This document shows positions 45,729-54,546 of a DNA stretch of 64,000 bases, piece after piece. Under the pieces are notes generated by a model. It saw only the letters and a program-made list of their open reading frames with translations. It made no database searches and had not been told where the DNA came from. This DNA is from Paracidovorax valerianellae (GTDB lineage: Bacteria; Pseudomonadota; Gammaproteobacteria; Burkholderiales; Burkholderiaceae_C). Within the stretch, counting starts at the first letter, position 1. Each line of letters opens with the position of its first letter. A program made the position numbers and the translations under genes. Where the stretch lies: NCBI RefSeq assembly GCF_900102625.1, contig NZ_FMZC01000005.1, positions 1 to 64,000 on the forward strand. The letters are read 5' to 3'.

Positions 45729-46736
45729 TCAGAGCGAGCGCGCCGCGCCGTCCTGCCAGCGCCAGGCGTCGGCGCACATGCGGTCCAGCCCGTGGTGGGC
45801 CTTCCAGCCCAGAAGCCGCTCGGCCAGCGCCGGGTCGGCCCAGCACTGGGCCACGTCGCCCGGGCGGCGGGCCACTACCCGGTAAGGCACCGGCCGGCCA
45901 CTCGCCTGCTCGAAGCCGCGCACCATCTCCAGCACCGACACAGGCCGGCCCGTGCCCAGATTCACCGTGAGCAGCCCAGGGTGCTCGCGCAGGTAGCGCA
46001 GCGCGGCCACATGGCCGTCGGCCAGGTCGCTCACGTGGATGTAGTCGCGCACGCCAGTGCCGTCGGGCGTGGGGTAGTCGTCGCCGTAGACGCTCAGGCT
46101 CTCCCGCAGGCCGACGGCGACCTGGGCCACGTAGGGCAGCAGGTTGTTGGGCACGTCCTGCGGGTCTTCGCCGATCAGGCCGCTTTCATGAGCCCCCACG
46201 GGGTTGAAGTAGCGCAGGCGGGCGATGCGCCACTGGCCGGGTTCGGCCGTGTCCACATCGGCCAGCACCTGCTCCATCATCAGCTTGGTCCAGCCATAGG
46301 GGTTGGTGGCCGACAGTGGAAAGTCCTCGCGGATCGGCACCGTAGCGGGCTCGCCATACACGGTGGCCGAGGAAGAAAACACCAGCGACCGCACGCCCGC
46401 GGCCTGCATGGCGCGCAGCAGCACGACCGTGCCGGAGACGTTGTTGTCGTAGTAGTCGAGCGGCTTGCGCACCGATTCGCCCACCGCCTTGAGCGCTGCG
46501 AAATGCACCACCGCTTCGATGGGGTGATCTGCGAAGACACGGGCCAGCAACGCCTCGTCGCGGATGTCGCCCTCGACGTACTGGGGTGCGGCGCCCGTGA
46601 TGCGGGCCATGCGCTCCAGCACCGAGCGCCGGCTGTTGCAGAAGTTGTCCAGGATGAGATAGGGAATGCCGGCTGCCGCCAGCGCCACGCAAGTGTGGGA
46701 GCCGATGAAGCCGGCACCGCCTGTGACGAGGATCAC
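45729..46736 (-). CDS. galE: UDP-glucose/UDP-GlcNAc 4-epimerase GalE with Cys gatekeeper
   Basis: 335 aa SDR-type epimerase: TGGAGFIGSH (residues 5-14), Ser122-124, catalytic Tyr147 and Lys151 in NPYGWTK, and substrate-binding FNPVGAH. The residue equivalent to E. coli GalE Tyr299 is Cys298, in the GDVAQCWAD segment. Small residues here (Cys in human GALE) let the enzyme accept N-acetylated sugars. It is divergent from pelA with a 366-bp gap, so it could supply UDP-GalNAc for Pel, which is GalNAc-rich. Some pel clusters carry a comparable epimerase (PelX). Confidence 0.92.
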   Translation of the reverse strand: MILVTGGAGFIGSHTCVALAAAGIPYLILDNFCNSRRSVLERMARITGAAPQYVEGDIRDEALLARVFADHPIEAVVHFAALKAVGESVRKPLDYYDNNVSGTVVLLRAMQAAGVRSLVFSSSATVYGEPATVPIREDFPLSATNPYGWTKLMMEQVLADVDTAEPGQWRIARLRYFNPVGAHESGLIGEDPQDVPNNLLPYVAQVAVGLRESLSVYGDDYPTPDGTGVRDYIHVSDLADGHVAALRYLREHPGLLTVNLGTGRPVSVLEMVRGFEQASGRPVPYRVVARRPGDVAQCWADPALAERLLGWKAHHGLDRMCADAWRWQDGAARSL

Positions 46737-47102
46737 GAAATTCTCCTTTTGAAACCGAATGGCCCGCCGCTGCGTATCCCTCCCGGGCTGCGCGCGGGAG
46801 AGGTCTTTCTCGCACCCGGAATCATGAAATCAGCCAATGCGTCAACCCCTTGGACCGCAAGTGTTCCGGTATTTAAACCCGGGACCGTCTTCGGTGTGAA
46901 ATATGGACATATGAAAGCTATTGTGTCGATTGTTTTTATTAATACGGAGGTGTATCCACCTCCCGTTTCCACGTCAATGTGTCTATAAGTAGCGAAGTCC
47001 CCAAGGAAGAGCCTTGCTTCCACGAACGCAGACATCAGTGATCCGAACGAGATCACCTGCGAACGAATTGTTTCCACCGACCGATTTCCAATACCCAACG
47101 CC
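46737..47102. other. Divergent regulatory region between galE and pelA
   Basis: 366 bp with a markedly AT-rich centre (about 46870-46990) in otherwise GC-rich DNA, as expected for promoters of galE and the pel operon. Apart from the inverted repeat at 46946-46963 no known regulator site was recognised. An open frame antisense to this region (46733-47113) is not considered coding. Confidence 0.6.
46946..46963. promoter_or_regulatory. 7-bp inverted repeat upstream of pelA
   Basis: GGAGGTG-TATC-CACCTCC, about 140 bp before the pelA start and next to an AT-rich stretch. Either an operator or an RNA hairpin in the pel leader; the 5' arm contains a GGAGG sequence. Confidence 0.4.
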
Positions 47103-49991
47103 GTGCATTCCACGTTACGCCTGTTGTTTTTGAGCCTATTTCTGGCCCTGCCGGCCTGGGGCGCGCCTTCGCCAGCCGTGGCCCTGCATTACGGGCAGAA
47201 CGCGCCGCTGTCGGAACTGAAGGTGTTCGACATCGTCGTCGTGGAGCCGGGCCATGGGCAGGACCCGGTCGCCTACCGCAAAAGCGGCAGTGAGCTGTAT
47301 GGCTACGTGTCGGTGGCAGAGGTGCAGGCCTCGCGGCCTTACTACCAGGACATTCCCGCGGCCTGGAAGTTGGCGCGCAACGGCGCGTGGAATTCCGAGG
47401 TGATCGACCAGACCCCGGCCGACTGGCCCGAGTTCTTCGCGACGCGGGTGGTCGGGCCGCTGTGGGAAAAGGGCTACCGCGGGTTTTTCATGGACACGCT
47501 CGATTCCTACCGGCTCGCCAACCAGTTCGACGAGGCGGCGCAACAGGCAGGCATCGTCCGCGTGATCGAACTGCTGCACCAGCGCTTTCCCGGCATCAAG
47601 CTCATCCTGAACCGAGGCTTCGAGATCGTGCCGCGCGTCAAGGACAAGATCCAGATGGTCGCGGCCGAGTCGCTCTACCAGGGCTGGAACGCCGGCACCC
47701 AGCGCTACGAGCCCGTCAAGGCGGAAGACCGCGAATGGCTGATGGGCCAGCTGCGCACGATCCGCGAGCGCGACGGCCTGCCGGTGCTGGCCATCGACTA
47801 CGTGCCGCCGGCCGACCGTGAACTGACCCGCGCCACGGCGCAGAAGATCAAGGACCTGGGCTTCATTCCCTGGGTGACGGATAGCCAGGTGCTCACCGTC
47901 GGCGTGGGGAGCATCGAAGTCGTGCCGCGCCGGGTGCTGGTGGTCTATTACGGCGGCGAGAGCCCGGCGCTGAACTACGCTGCGGCCCACCGCTTCCTGC
48001 AGATGCCGCTCAACCACATGGGTTACGTGGTGGACTATGCCGACGTGCGCAACGAACTGCCCGCTGGCGTTTATCAGGACCGTTATGCCGGCATCGTGAC
48101 GTGGTTCTCCGGCTTTCTGCCGGAAACCCGCACCAAGGCCATGAACCAGTGGCTGCAGGCGCGGCTGGCCGAGGGAACGCCTTTGGCCGTGCTCGGCAAT
48201 TTCGGCTTTGCGCTGGACCGGCAACTGAACGAAAAACTCGGCATTCAGGGCAACGCCACGCCGCCGCGCGGCACGCAGAAATCCGTGGTGCAGGACCCGA
48301 TGATGGGGTTCGAGATGGCGGTGGAGCCAGCCAGCCGGGCCCAGTTCGAGCGGGTGACGCGCAACGGCGTGCCGATTCAGGCGGGGCGCTCCCTGGTCGA
48401 GTACAAGGACCAGCGCGGACAGTCTTTCATCGGCGGCGCGATCATGGCCTGGGGCGGCTTCGTGGTGGACCCTTTCGTGGTGGTGGAGGTGCCGGGTACC
48501 GACTACGCGCGCTGGGTGATCGATCCCTTCGCCTTTCTCACGCAGGCGCTGCGACTGCCCCCCATTCCCGTGCCGGACGTGACCACCGAAAATGGCCGCC
48601 GGCTGATGTTCTCGCACGTGGACGGTGACGGTTTCCCGTCCCTGGCCGAACTGCCCGGCAGCCCCAACGCGGGCCTGGTGCTGCTCAAGGAAGTGTTCGA
48701 AAAATACCGCACGGTGCCGCAGACCATGTCGGTGATCGAGGCCGAGATCGCACCGCACGGCCTGCACCCCGAGATGAGCAAGGAGCTGGAAGACATCGCG
48801 CGGCGCATGTTCCGCCTGCCCCATGTCGAGATCGCCAGCCACACCTACTCGCACCCCTTCCTGTGGGACCGGAGCGTGCGCCACGGGCTGTTCAGCGAGA
48901 ACTCGGAAGCGGCCATGAGCCTGGACGTGCCCGGCTACACCATGGATCTGAAGCGCGAGATCGTGGGCTCGACCGACTACATCAACTCCCGCCTGGCTCC
49001 ACCGGACAAGAAGGTCAAGATCCTGCTGTGGTCGGGCGACACGGCGCCGGGCGCCGAAGCGCTGGAGATCACCGAGCGCGCAGGGCTGCTCAACATGAAT
49101 GGCGGCGACACCTCGATCACGCGCACCAATCCGTCGCTCACGGCAGTGGGCGCCCACGGCATCCAGAAGAGCGGCTACCTGCAGGTGTACGCCCCGATCA
49201 CCAACGAGAACATCTACACCAACCTCTGGCGCGGGCCGTATTACGGCTACGAGCAGGTGCTGCAAAGCTTCGAGATGACGGAAACGCCCCGGCGCATCAA
49301 GCCCGTGGACATCTACTACCACGTGTATTCCACCACCAAGCGCGCCGGCCTCAACGTGCTGCGCAAGGTGTACGACTGGGCCGTGGCCCAGCCGCTGCAC
49401 CCGGTGTTCGCCTCCGAATTCATCCGCAAGGTGCGCGACTTTCACACCTATGCGGTGGCTCGCGACGGCGCAGGCTGGCGCGTGCGTGGCGATGGCGAAC
49501 TGCGCACCCTGCGCCTGCCGCCCGCTCTGGGCACGCCGCTGGTCCAGGCCAGCCAGGGCGTGGCCGGCTACCGCGGCGGCGCGGAAGGCACCTACGTGCA
49601 CCTGACCGGCGGCACGGCATGGGTACAGATGCGTGAAGACGGCAGCGGCGCCGGCGCAGCAGCCCCTGCGGTATCGGCCTCAACAGCCTCAGCGGCGGCA
49701 CCGACGCCCACGAAAACGGCGAGCCCCGGCCCCCAGGGTCCTTACCTGTTCGATGCCAACGGCCGCATCGGCGACTGGAGCGTGCGCGACCAGGGCGCGC
49801 GCACCGAATTCACCCTGAAGGCCCACGCGCCGCTGGCGTTCAGCCTGGCCGCCGCCGGCAACTGCCAGGTGCGCGCCAACCAGAAATTGCTCACCCCCAC
49901 GCGGGCGGCCGTCCAGGCCGGTCCGGACGTTCAACAATTCCGGATCGCCGATGCTGCTGCGCAAATCCAGCTCCAGTGCCCAGCCCGCTGA
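47103..49991 (+). CDS. pelA: Pel polysaccharide hydrolase/deacetylase PelA
   Basis: 962 aa (P. aeruginosa PelA ~948). Signal peptide residues 1-20. The GH166-type alpha-1,4-N-acetylgalactosaminidase domain is at about 25-270 (FFMDTLDSY, ILNRGFEIVP, VAAESLYQGW), then a reductase-like middle region. A polysaccharide deacetylase domain lies at about 500-780 with metal-binding FSHVDGDG (Asp507/509) and SHTYSH (His580, His584). The C-terminal ~200 residues include a beta-rich domain and an Ala/Pro/Thr linker at about 850-880. It deacetylates and trims Pel in the periplasm. The start is GTG; no ATG fits better. Overlaps pelB by 41 bp. Confidence 0.94.
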   Translation: MHSTLRLLFLSLFLALPAWGAPSPAVALHYGQNAPLSELKVFDIVVVEPGHGQDPVAYRKSGSELYGYVSVAEVQASRPYYQDIPAAWKLARNGAWNSEVIDQTPADWPEFFATRVVGPLWEKGYRGFFMDTLDSYRLANQFDEAAQQAGIVRVIELLHQRFPGIKLILNRGFEIVPRVKDKIQMVAAESLYQGWNAGTQRYEPVKAEDREWLMGQLRTIRERDGLPVLAIDYVPPADRELTRATAQKIKDLGFIPWVTDSQVLTVGVGSIEVVPRRVLVVYYGGESPALNYAAAHRFLQMPLNHMGYVVDYADVRNELPAGVYQDRYAGIVTWFSGFLPETRTKAMNQWLQARLAEGTPLAVLGNFGFALDRQLNEKLGIQGNATPPRGTQKSVVQDPMMGFEMAVEPASRAQFERVTRNGVPIQAGRSLVEYKDQRGQSFIGGAIMAWGGFVVDPFVVVEVPGTDYARWVIDPFAFLTQALRLPPIPVPDVTTENGRRLMFSHVDGDGFPSLAELPGSPNAGLVLLKEVFEKYRTVPQTMSVIEAEIAPHGLHPEMSKELEDIARRMFRLPHVEIASHTYSHPFLWDRSVRHGLFSENSEAAMSLDVPGYTMDLKREIVGSTDYINSRLAPPDKKVKILLWSGDTAPGAEALEITERAGLLNMNGGDTSITRTNPSLTAVGAHGIQKSGYLQVYAPITNENIYTNLWRGPYYGYEQVLQSFEMTETPRRIKPVDIYYHVYSTTKRAGLNVLRKVYDWAVAQPLHPVFASEFIRKVRDFHTYAVARDGAGWRVRGDGELRTLRLPPALGTPLVQASQGVAGYRGGAEGTYVHLTGGTAWVQMREDGSGAGAAAPAVSASTASAAAPTPTKTASPGPQGPYLFDANGRIGDWSVRDQGARTEFTLKAHAPLAFSLAAAGNCQVRANQKLLTPTRAAVQAGPDVQQFRIADAAAQIQLQCPAR

Positions 49992-52900
49992 GCGCCCCGT
50001 CCTGGCGCCTTCGTGGCTGATCGCCCTGCTGGCCAGCATGGTCGGCGGCGGACTGTGGCTGCTCTACCCCCGGCAGGATCTGGAACGGCGGCTGTCCGAA
50101 ACCACCGACACGGCGCTGTCGGTCGCCTACCTCACCAATCTGCTGCGCAGCGACCCCGACAACCCGCGCCTGCGGCTGCTGCTGGCCCAGCGCCAGATTG
50201 CCCTGGGCGAGATGGCGGATGCCCGGGCCACGTTGCAGCCTGCCCTGGACTCCTCCGATCCGCAACTGCACCGCGACGCGCTGTGGAGCCTGTGGGACCT
50301 GTCGTATGCCGAGTACCAGCGCACGCCCGAGAAGGAAACCGAACGCCGCAAATCGCAGCGTGAAGGGCTCAAGCGGCAGTTGAAAGTTCTGGCCCAGGAA
50401 AAGTGGCCCGCCGACCGGCAGCTGATGCTGGCACGCCGCGCCGCCGAAATGGAAGACCGGGCGACCGGCGTCGCCATGAGTCGCCAGTTGGCCCAGGAAG
50501 CCAGCGATCCGCGCGAAGCGGCAAAACTCTACGAACGCGCCGCCAAGGAAGCGCTGGGCACGGGCGACTACTTCGGCAGCGCCGAGCTGTACCTGCTGGC
50601 GCGCCAGGTCACGCCCGACCCGCAGCAGGCCAAGGACTTCTATCTGGCAGCGGTGCGCACCCTGCAATCGGGCAACCAGGCAGTGGCTGCACTGGCGTTG
50701 GCCGAGCGAGAGATCGGCCCCCTGGCCGACGATCCACAAACGCTGCTGATGATCACCAACCTGGCCCGCGCCGCCGGCAAGCCGGCCGTGGCTGACCGCT
50801 ACGTACGGCGCCTGCTGCGCATCTCGCTCGGACGCCAGATCACCGGTCAGGCCGACACTTTTGCGCAGGCCGATGCCGATGCGGGAGCCGGGGCCATGCT
50901 GCCCGTGGGCGCCCTGCTGCGCCCCATGGGCAGCGCGCGCCCCGTCGCCCCACCGCAGCGCCGATACGACGACGGTGCCGATTGGCTGGTGCCCCCGTGG
51001 CTGCGCATGCAGACGCCCCATCCGGCGCTGGCTGGGCCATGGCGTGTGCAGCGCATGGCGGGCCCTTCCGCAACCCCTGCGGCAAGCGCGCCGGCAGCGC
51101 GGCCCGTTCCGCGCAACGTGCCCCCGCCCGGCCTGCCCTTCGACGACAAGATCTACACGCTGGGCTACGAGGTCTTTTTGGAAAACCGCAAGCTGGACGA
51201 TGCCTGGGCTTTGGCCAATGCCGCCGTGCAACAGCAGCCACAGGACTTGGCCTGGCGCGAGCGGCTGGCGCAGGTGTCCGAATGGACGCAGCGCCCCGGC
51301 CCCGCGCTGGAAAACTGGCTGTTCATCGCCCGGCAGACCCAAAAGGAAACCGCGTGGCAGGCCGTGCTGCGCCTGGCGCCCGGCCAGTTCGACGATGGCG
51401 CGCTGGTGCAGGCGCTGCGCCACCAGTTGCGCAGCCGCCCCGACGATTTCACGCTGGTGCGGGCGCTGGTGGATGCCTATGAGCGCATCGGCGAGCCCCA
51501 GCCCGCCATCGACTACTTGAAAGACCACGCCAAGAGCCCGCAGGCGGTGGAATTGCTGGCCAACTTGGCTGAGCGCGCCGGCCAGCCCACGTTGGCGCTC
51601 GACAACTGGCGCAGGCTGTTGAGCGACAAGGCGCAGGTCACCCCCACCCGTGCCATGCGGGCAGCGGTGCTCGCCCTCACCCACGGCCGGCCCGACGAGG
51701 GCTTGAAATGGCTGGAAACGGCGCAGCAGCAGCAACTGCCGCCGCAGGACATGGAAACCGACTTCTGGCGGCTCACAGGCCAACTGGCCGAGAGCCGCGA
51801 GCGCAACGACCTGGCCGTGCAGGCCTACCGCCGCTTGGTGGAAACCAAAGGCACCGATGTGTCGGACTTCGATGCCCTGGTGCGGCTGCTCATCACCGAC
51901 CAACCATTGGAAGCCGCCCGCGTATCGGTACTGGCGTGGCAGCGGTTCGACGAGCCGCGCTATCTGGTCGAAGCCTTGTCGTTGTACTCAGGCCGCAGCC
52001 GGTGGGAGGCGTTTGGCCCCCTCCTCGCCCAGCTGGACACCAGCCCCACGGCGACCAAGCGGTCGCTCGCCCGCTTCTGGCAACTGCCCGAGTTTTTGCG
52101 GCTGGCCGGCACCTACTACCAGAACACCGGCAACTTGCCCGAGGCACGCCGGCACTTCGAAGCCGGTCTGCGGCTGAGCCCCGATTCGTCGGAAATGCGC
52201 CAAGCGCTGATGTGGCTGTTCATCGACAGCAACGACGCTGTTTCGCTGCGCACGCTGCTGGCCACGCAGGAGCGCAGCTGGGCGCGCGACAGCGACGTGC
52301 ACGACGCGCTGGCGGCGGCCTACCAGGCCCTGTCGCTGCCACAGGTGGCGCTGGACCGTTACCTCACGCCGCACCTGAAGGAGCATCAGGACGACTTCCT
52401 GTGGCTCATGAACTATGCCGACGCGCTGGACCAGAACCAGCAGTCCGACCGCTCATGGCGACTGCGCCGCGAACTGCTGTCGCGCGAATGGAAGTCGGTG
52501 CGCAAGGGCGACGGCGGCGCGTTGCTCACCCCCGCGCAGGCCCGCAAGCGCTGGCTGACCGAAGAGGGACTGGACCAGACACGGCGCATCGCCCGCACCC
52601 GGCTGTTCCTCACGCAAAAGCCCGGCGACCCGTCGGTCGACGTGCTGCGCGAGTTGCTGCGCCTGGACCGCGATGCCCAGGGCAACATGTCCAACGCAGC
52701 GGCCGAAACGGCCATCGGCTGGCTGCAGGATGCCGGCGAATACACGGCCGAGCGCGGCTTTCTGTGGCACCAGTACGCGCGCAGCCGCGGCGTGCGCAGC
52801 AATCGGCCACTGTGGGCCGAGATCACCGTGGCGCTGGCCGAAGACGACAAGTCGGCCACCGGCCAATTGCTGCAGGAGTTCGACGAACGCCTGCCCCGCT

Positions 52901-53967
52901 ACGACCGCGTGAACGCGGCGCGCGCGGTGAACGACATCCGCCTCGCACAGACCGCCGCGTTCGACGCCCAGCAGGACCAGCACGACGACCAGCCCCTGCA
53001 CCTGCAGCTCACCGAAAGCCTGCTGGCCTTCAGCGACCATGCGGGCACCAAGCTGCAGTACCAGCAACTGGGCGGCATGGACGAGAGCGAGTCCGATGCG
53101 GTGTTCCACATCGCAATCAGCCCGCGGCTGGCGATGGACGTGAACTTCATCAGCATCCGCCGGCACGCCACCAGCGCGCTGGTGGTGCGCAATCCGCCTG
53201 ACGAACGGGCGCTGGACGTGCAGGTGCGCTGGCGGCATCCCGATGGCGAAACCATGTTCCGCGCGGGGCGCCGCGAGAGTTTTCTGGCCTACACGCCGCT
53301 GCAGGTCGAGCACGAGCAGCGCATCGACAACCGCCTGACCTTGCGCATGGAACTGGGCATGCAGCTGCCCAGCCAGGAGAGCCTGGCGCTGCGCATCGCC
53401 GGCATGAAGGACCGTGCCGGCGCCAGCCTGCGCTACCAGGCCACGCGGCAGGACCAGTTCACCATCGGCTACGCCGACGAGCGCTACACGCTGCAGACCG
53501 GCGCCTCCCTGGGCAGCGGCCGGCACACCTCGATCAACTACACGCACACCTACCGGCAGGAGACGCCACTGCTGGAGTTCGGCGCCTTCTGGTCGCACCA
53601 CGACTTCACCCGGCGCGACCTCAATACGCTCGCGCCGCGGGACCTGGAAGTGCGCCGCTACGTGCCGGCGAACGCCGGGCCGCTGGGGCAGGACTTCTTC
53701 CTGCCGGAGAGCTTCAGCTTCTACGGCCTGCAGGTGTCCACCAACATGCGCTACGAGCAGGAGTACACCCGTGCCCTGCTGCCCTTCGCCACGGCGAGCC
53801 GCACCTGGCACAGCGTGCTCGGCCCCGGCTACGAATTGCGCCTGGGCATGGCCGGCAGCGTGCTCGGCGCGGACCACCTGGGCCTGAGCTGGGGCGTGGG
53901 CAAGTCGGGCCTTCAGTTGCAAGGCCTCACGCGCTCCCTGCTGTTCACCTACCGTCTCCATTTCTGA
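49951..53967 (+). CDS. pelB: Pel outer-membrane export protein PelB (TPR + beta-barrel)
   Basis: 1338 aa, somewhat longer than the ~1190-residue P. aeruginosa protein. One N-terminal TM anchor (about residues 21-40), a very long helical TPR scaffold (about 50-1000), then a C-terminal ~300-residue beta-barrel ending in aromatic LLFTYRLHF, a typical outer-membrane signature. A Pro-rich insertion (about 310-395, PVGALLRPMG ... RPVPRNVPPPG) interrupts the TPR region. The TPRs bind PelA, and the barrel exports Pel together with PelC. Confidence 0.93.
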   Translation: MLLRKSSSSAQPAERPVLAPSWLIALLASMVGGGLWLLYPRQDLERRLSETTDTALSVAYLTNLLRSDPDNPRLRLLLAQRQIALGEMADARATLQPALDSSDPQLHRDALWSLWDLSYAEYQRTPEKETERRKSQREGLKRQLKVLAQEKWPADRQLMLARRAAEMEDRATGVAMSRQLAQEASDPREAAKLYERAAKEALGTGDYFGSAELYLLARQVTPDPQQAKDFYLAAVRTLQSGNQAVAALALAEREIGPLADDPQTLLMITNLARAAGKPAVADRYVRRLLRISLGRQITGQADTFAQADADAGAGAMLPVGALLRPMGSARPVAPPQRRYDDGADWLVPPWLRMQTPHPALAGPWRVQRMAGPSATPAASAPAARPVPRNVPPPGLPFDDKIYTLGYEVFLENRKLDDAWALANAAVQQQPQDLAWRERLAQVSEWTQRPGPALENWLFIARQTQKETAWQAVLRLAPGQFDDGALVQALRHQLRSRPDDFTLVRALVDAYERIGEPQPAIDYLKDHAKSPQAVELLANLAERAGQPTLALDNWRRLLSDKAQVTPTRAMRAAVLALTHGRPDEGLKWLETAQQQQLPPQDMETDFWRLTGQLAESRERNDLAVQAYRRLVETKGTDVSDFDALVRLLITDQPLEAARVSVLAWQRFDEPRYLVEALSLYSGRSRWEAFGPLLAQLDTSPTATKRSLARFWQLPEFLRLAGTYYQNTGNLPEARRHFEAGLRLSPDSSEMRQALMWLFIDSNDAVSLRTLLATQERSWARDSDVHDALAAAYQALSLPQVALDRYLTPHLKEHQDDFLWLMNYADALDQNQQSDRSWRLRRELLSREWKSVRKGDGGALLTPAQARKRWLTEEGLDQTRRIARTRLFLTQKPGDPSVDVLRELLRLDRDAQGNMSNAAAETAIGWLQDAGEYTAERGFLWHQYARSRGVRSNRPLWAEITVALAEDDKSATGQLLQEFDERLPRYDRVNAARAVNDIRLAQTAAFDAQQDQHDDQPLHLQLTESLLAFSDHAGTKLQYQQLGGMDESESDAVFHIAISPRLAMDVNFISIRRHATSALVVRNPPDERALDVQVRWRHPDGETMFRAGRRESFLAYTPLQVEHEQRIDNRLTLRMELGMQLPSQESLALRIAGMKDRAGASLRYQATRQDQFTIGYADERYTLQTGASLGSGRHTSINYTHTYRQETPLLEFGAFWSHHDFTRRDLNTLAPRDLEVRRYVPANAGPLGQDFFLPESFSFYGLQVSTNMRYEQEYTRALLPFATASRTWHSVLGPGYELRLGMAGSVLGADHLGLSWGVGKSGLQLQGLTRSLLFTYRLHF

Positions 53968-53990
53968 TGTCGCCTTCAAAGGAACCCACC

Positions 53991-54542
53991 ATGCAACACC
54001 ACCGCAACCTGCTGCAACGCCTGCAAGTTTTCGCCGCTGGCGGCGCCTTGCTGCTGCTGGCCGCCTGCTCCACCATCGACCGCGGCGAGCCGCCGGCGCT
54101 GGAGCGCAACGCCACATGGGTGGTGCTGCCGTTCGCCAACCACACCGAGACGCCGCTGGCCGGCAACCGAGCCGAAGCCATCGCCCAGGCGTTGCTGCAC
54201 GCACGCGGCGTGGGCCGCATCCAGCGCTACCCCACCAGCACCCAGCAGGAAGCGCTGTTCGACGCGGGCGACGCCAAACGCCAGCAGGAAGTACTGGCCT
54301 GGGCGCGTGAACAGCAGGCCAAGTACGCCTTGACCGGGGCCGTGGACGAATGGCGCTACAAGGTCGGCGTGGACGGCGAGCCGGCCGCGGGCGTGACGCT
54401 GCAGATCATCGACGTGGCCTCGGGCGACACGATCTGGAGCGGAACGGGCGGCAAGAGCGGCTGGAGCCGCGAAGCCCTGTCAGGCGTGGCGCAGAAGCTG
54501 ATCCGCGACCTGCTGGACTCCGGCCTGTCGCGAGCCCGCTGA
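53991..54542 (+). CDS. pelC: Pel outer-membrane lipoprotein PelC
   Basis: 183 aa from the ATG at 53991, preceded by AAAGGAA. A second in-frame ATG at 53967 overlaps the pelB stop. Signal peptide with lipobox LLAAC (Cys about 28), then the PelC fold: TWVVLPFANHTETPLAGNRAEAI, QQEVLAWAREQQAKYALTG and DTIWSGTG. PelC forms a 12-mer funnel at the outer membrane around the PelB pore. Confidence 0.92.
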   Translation: MQHHRNLLQRLQVFAAGGALLLLAACSTIDRGEPPALERNATWVVLPFANHTETPLAGNRAEAIAQALLHARGVGRIQRYPTSTQQEALFDAGDAKRQQEVLAWAREQQAKYALTGAVDEWRYKVGVDGEPAAGVTLQIIDVASGDTIWSGTGGKSGWSREALSGVAQKLIRDLLDSGLSRAR

Positions 54543-54546
54543 AGCC

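Noticed and set aside
46733-47113. A 126-aa open frame across the galE-pelA promoter region
   Set aside because: Overlaps both divergent start regions, has AT-rich promoter-like composition and no conserved sequence.
47136-49601. An 821-codon open frame antisense to pelA
   Set aside because: PelA is clearly coding on the other strand; the antisense translation has no recognisable domain.
52453-54204. A 583-codon open frame antisense to pelB/pelC
   Set aside because: Low-complexity translation and complete overlap with recognised pel genes.
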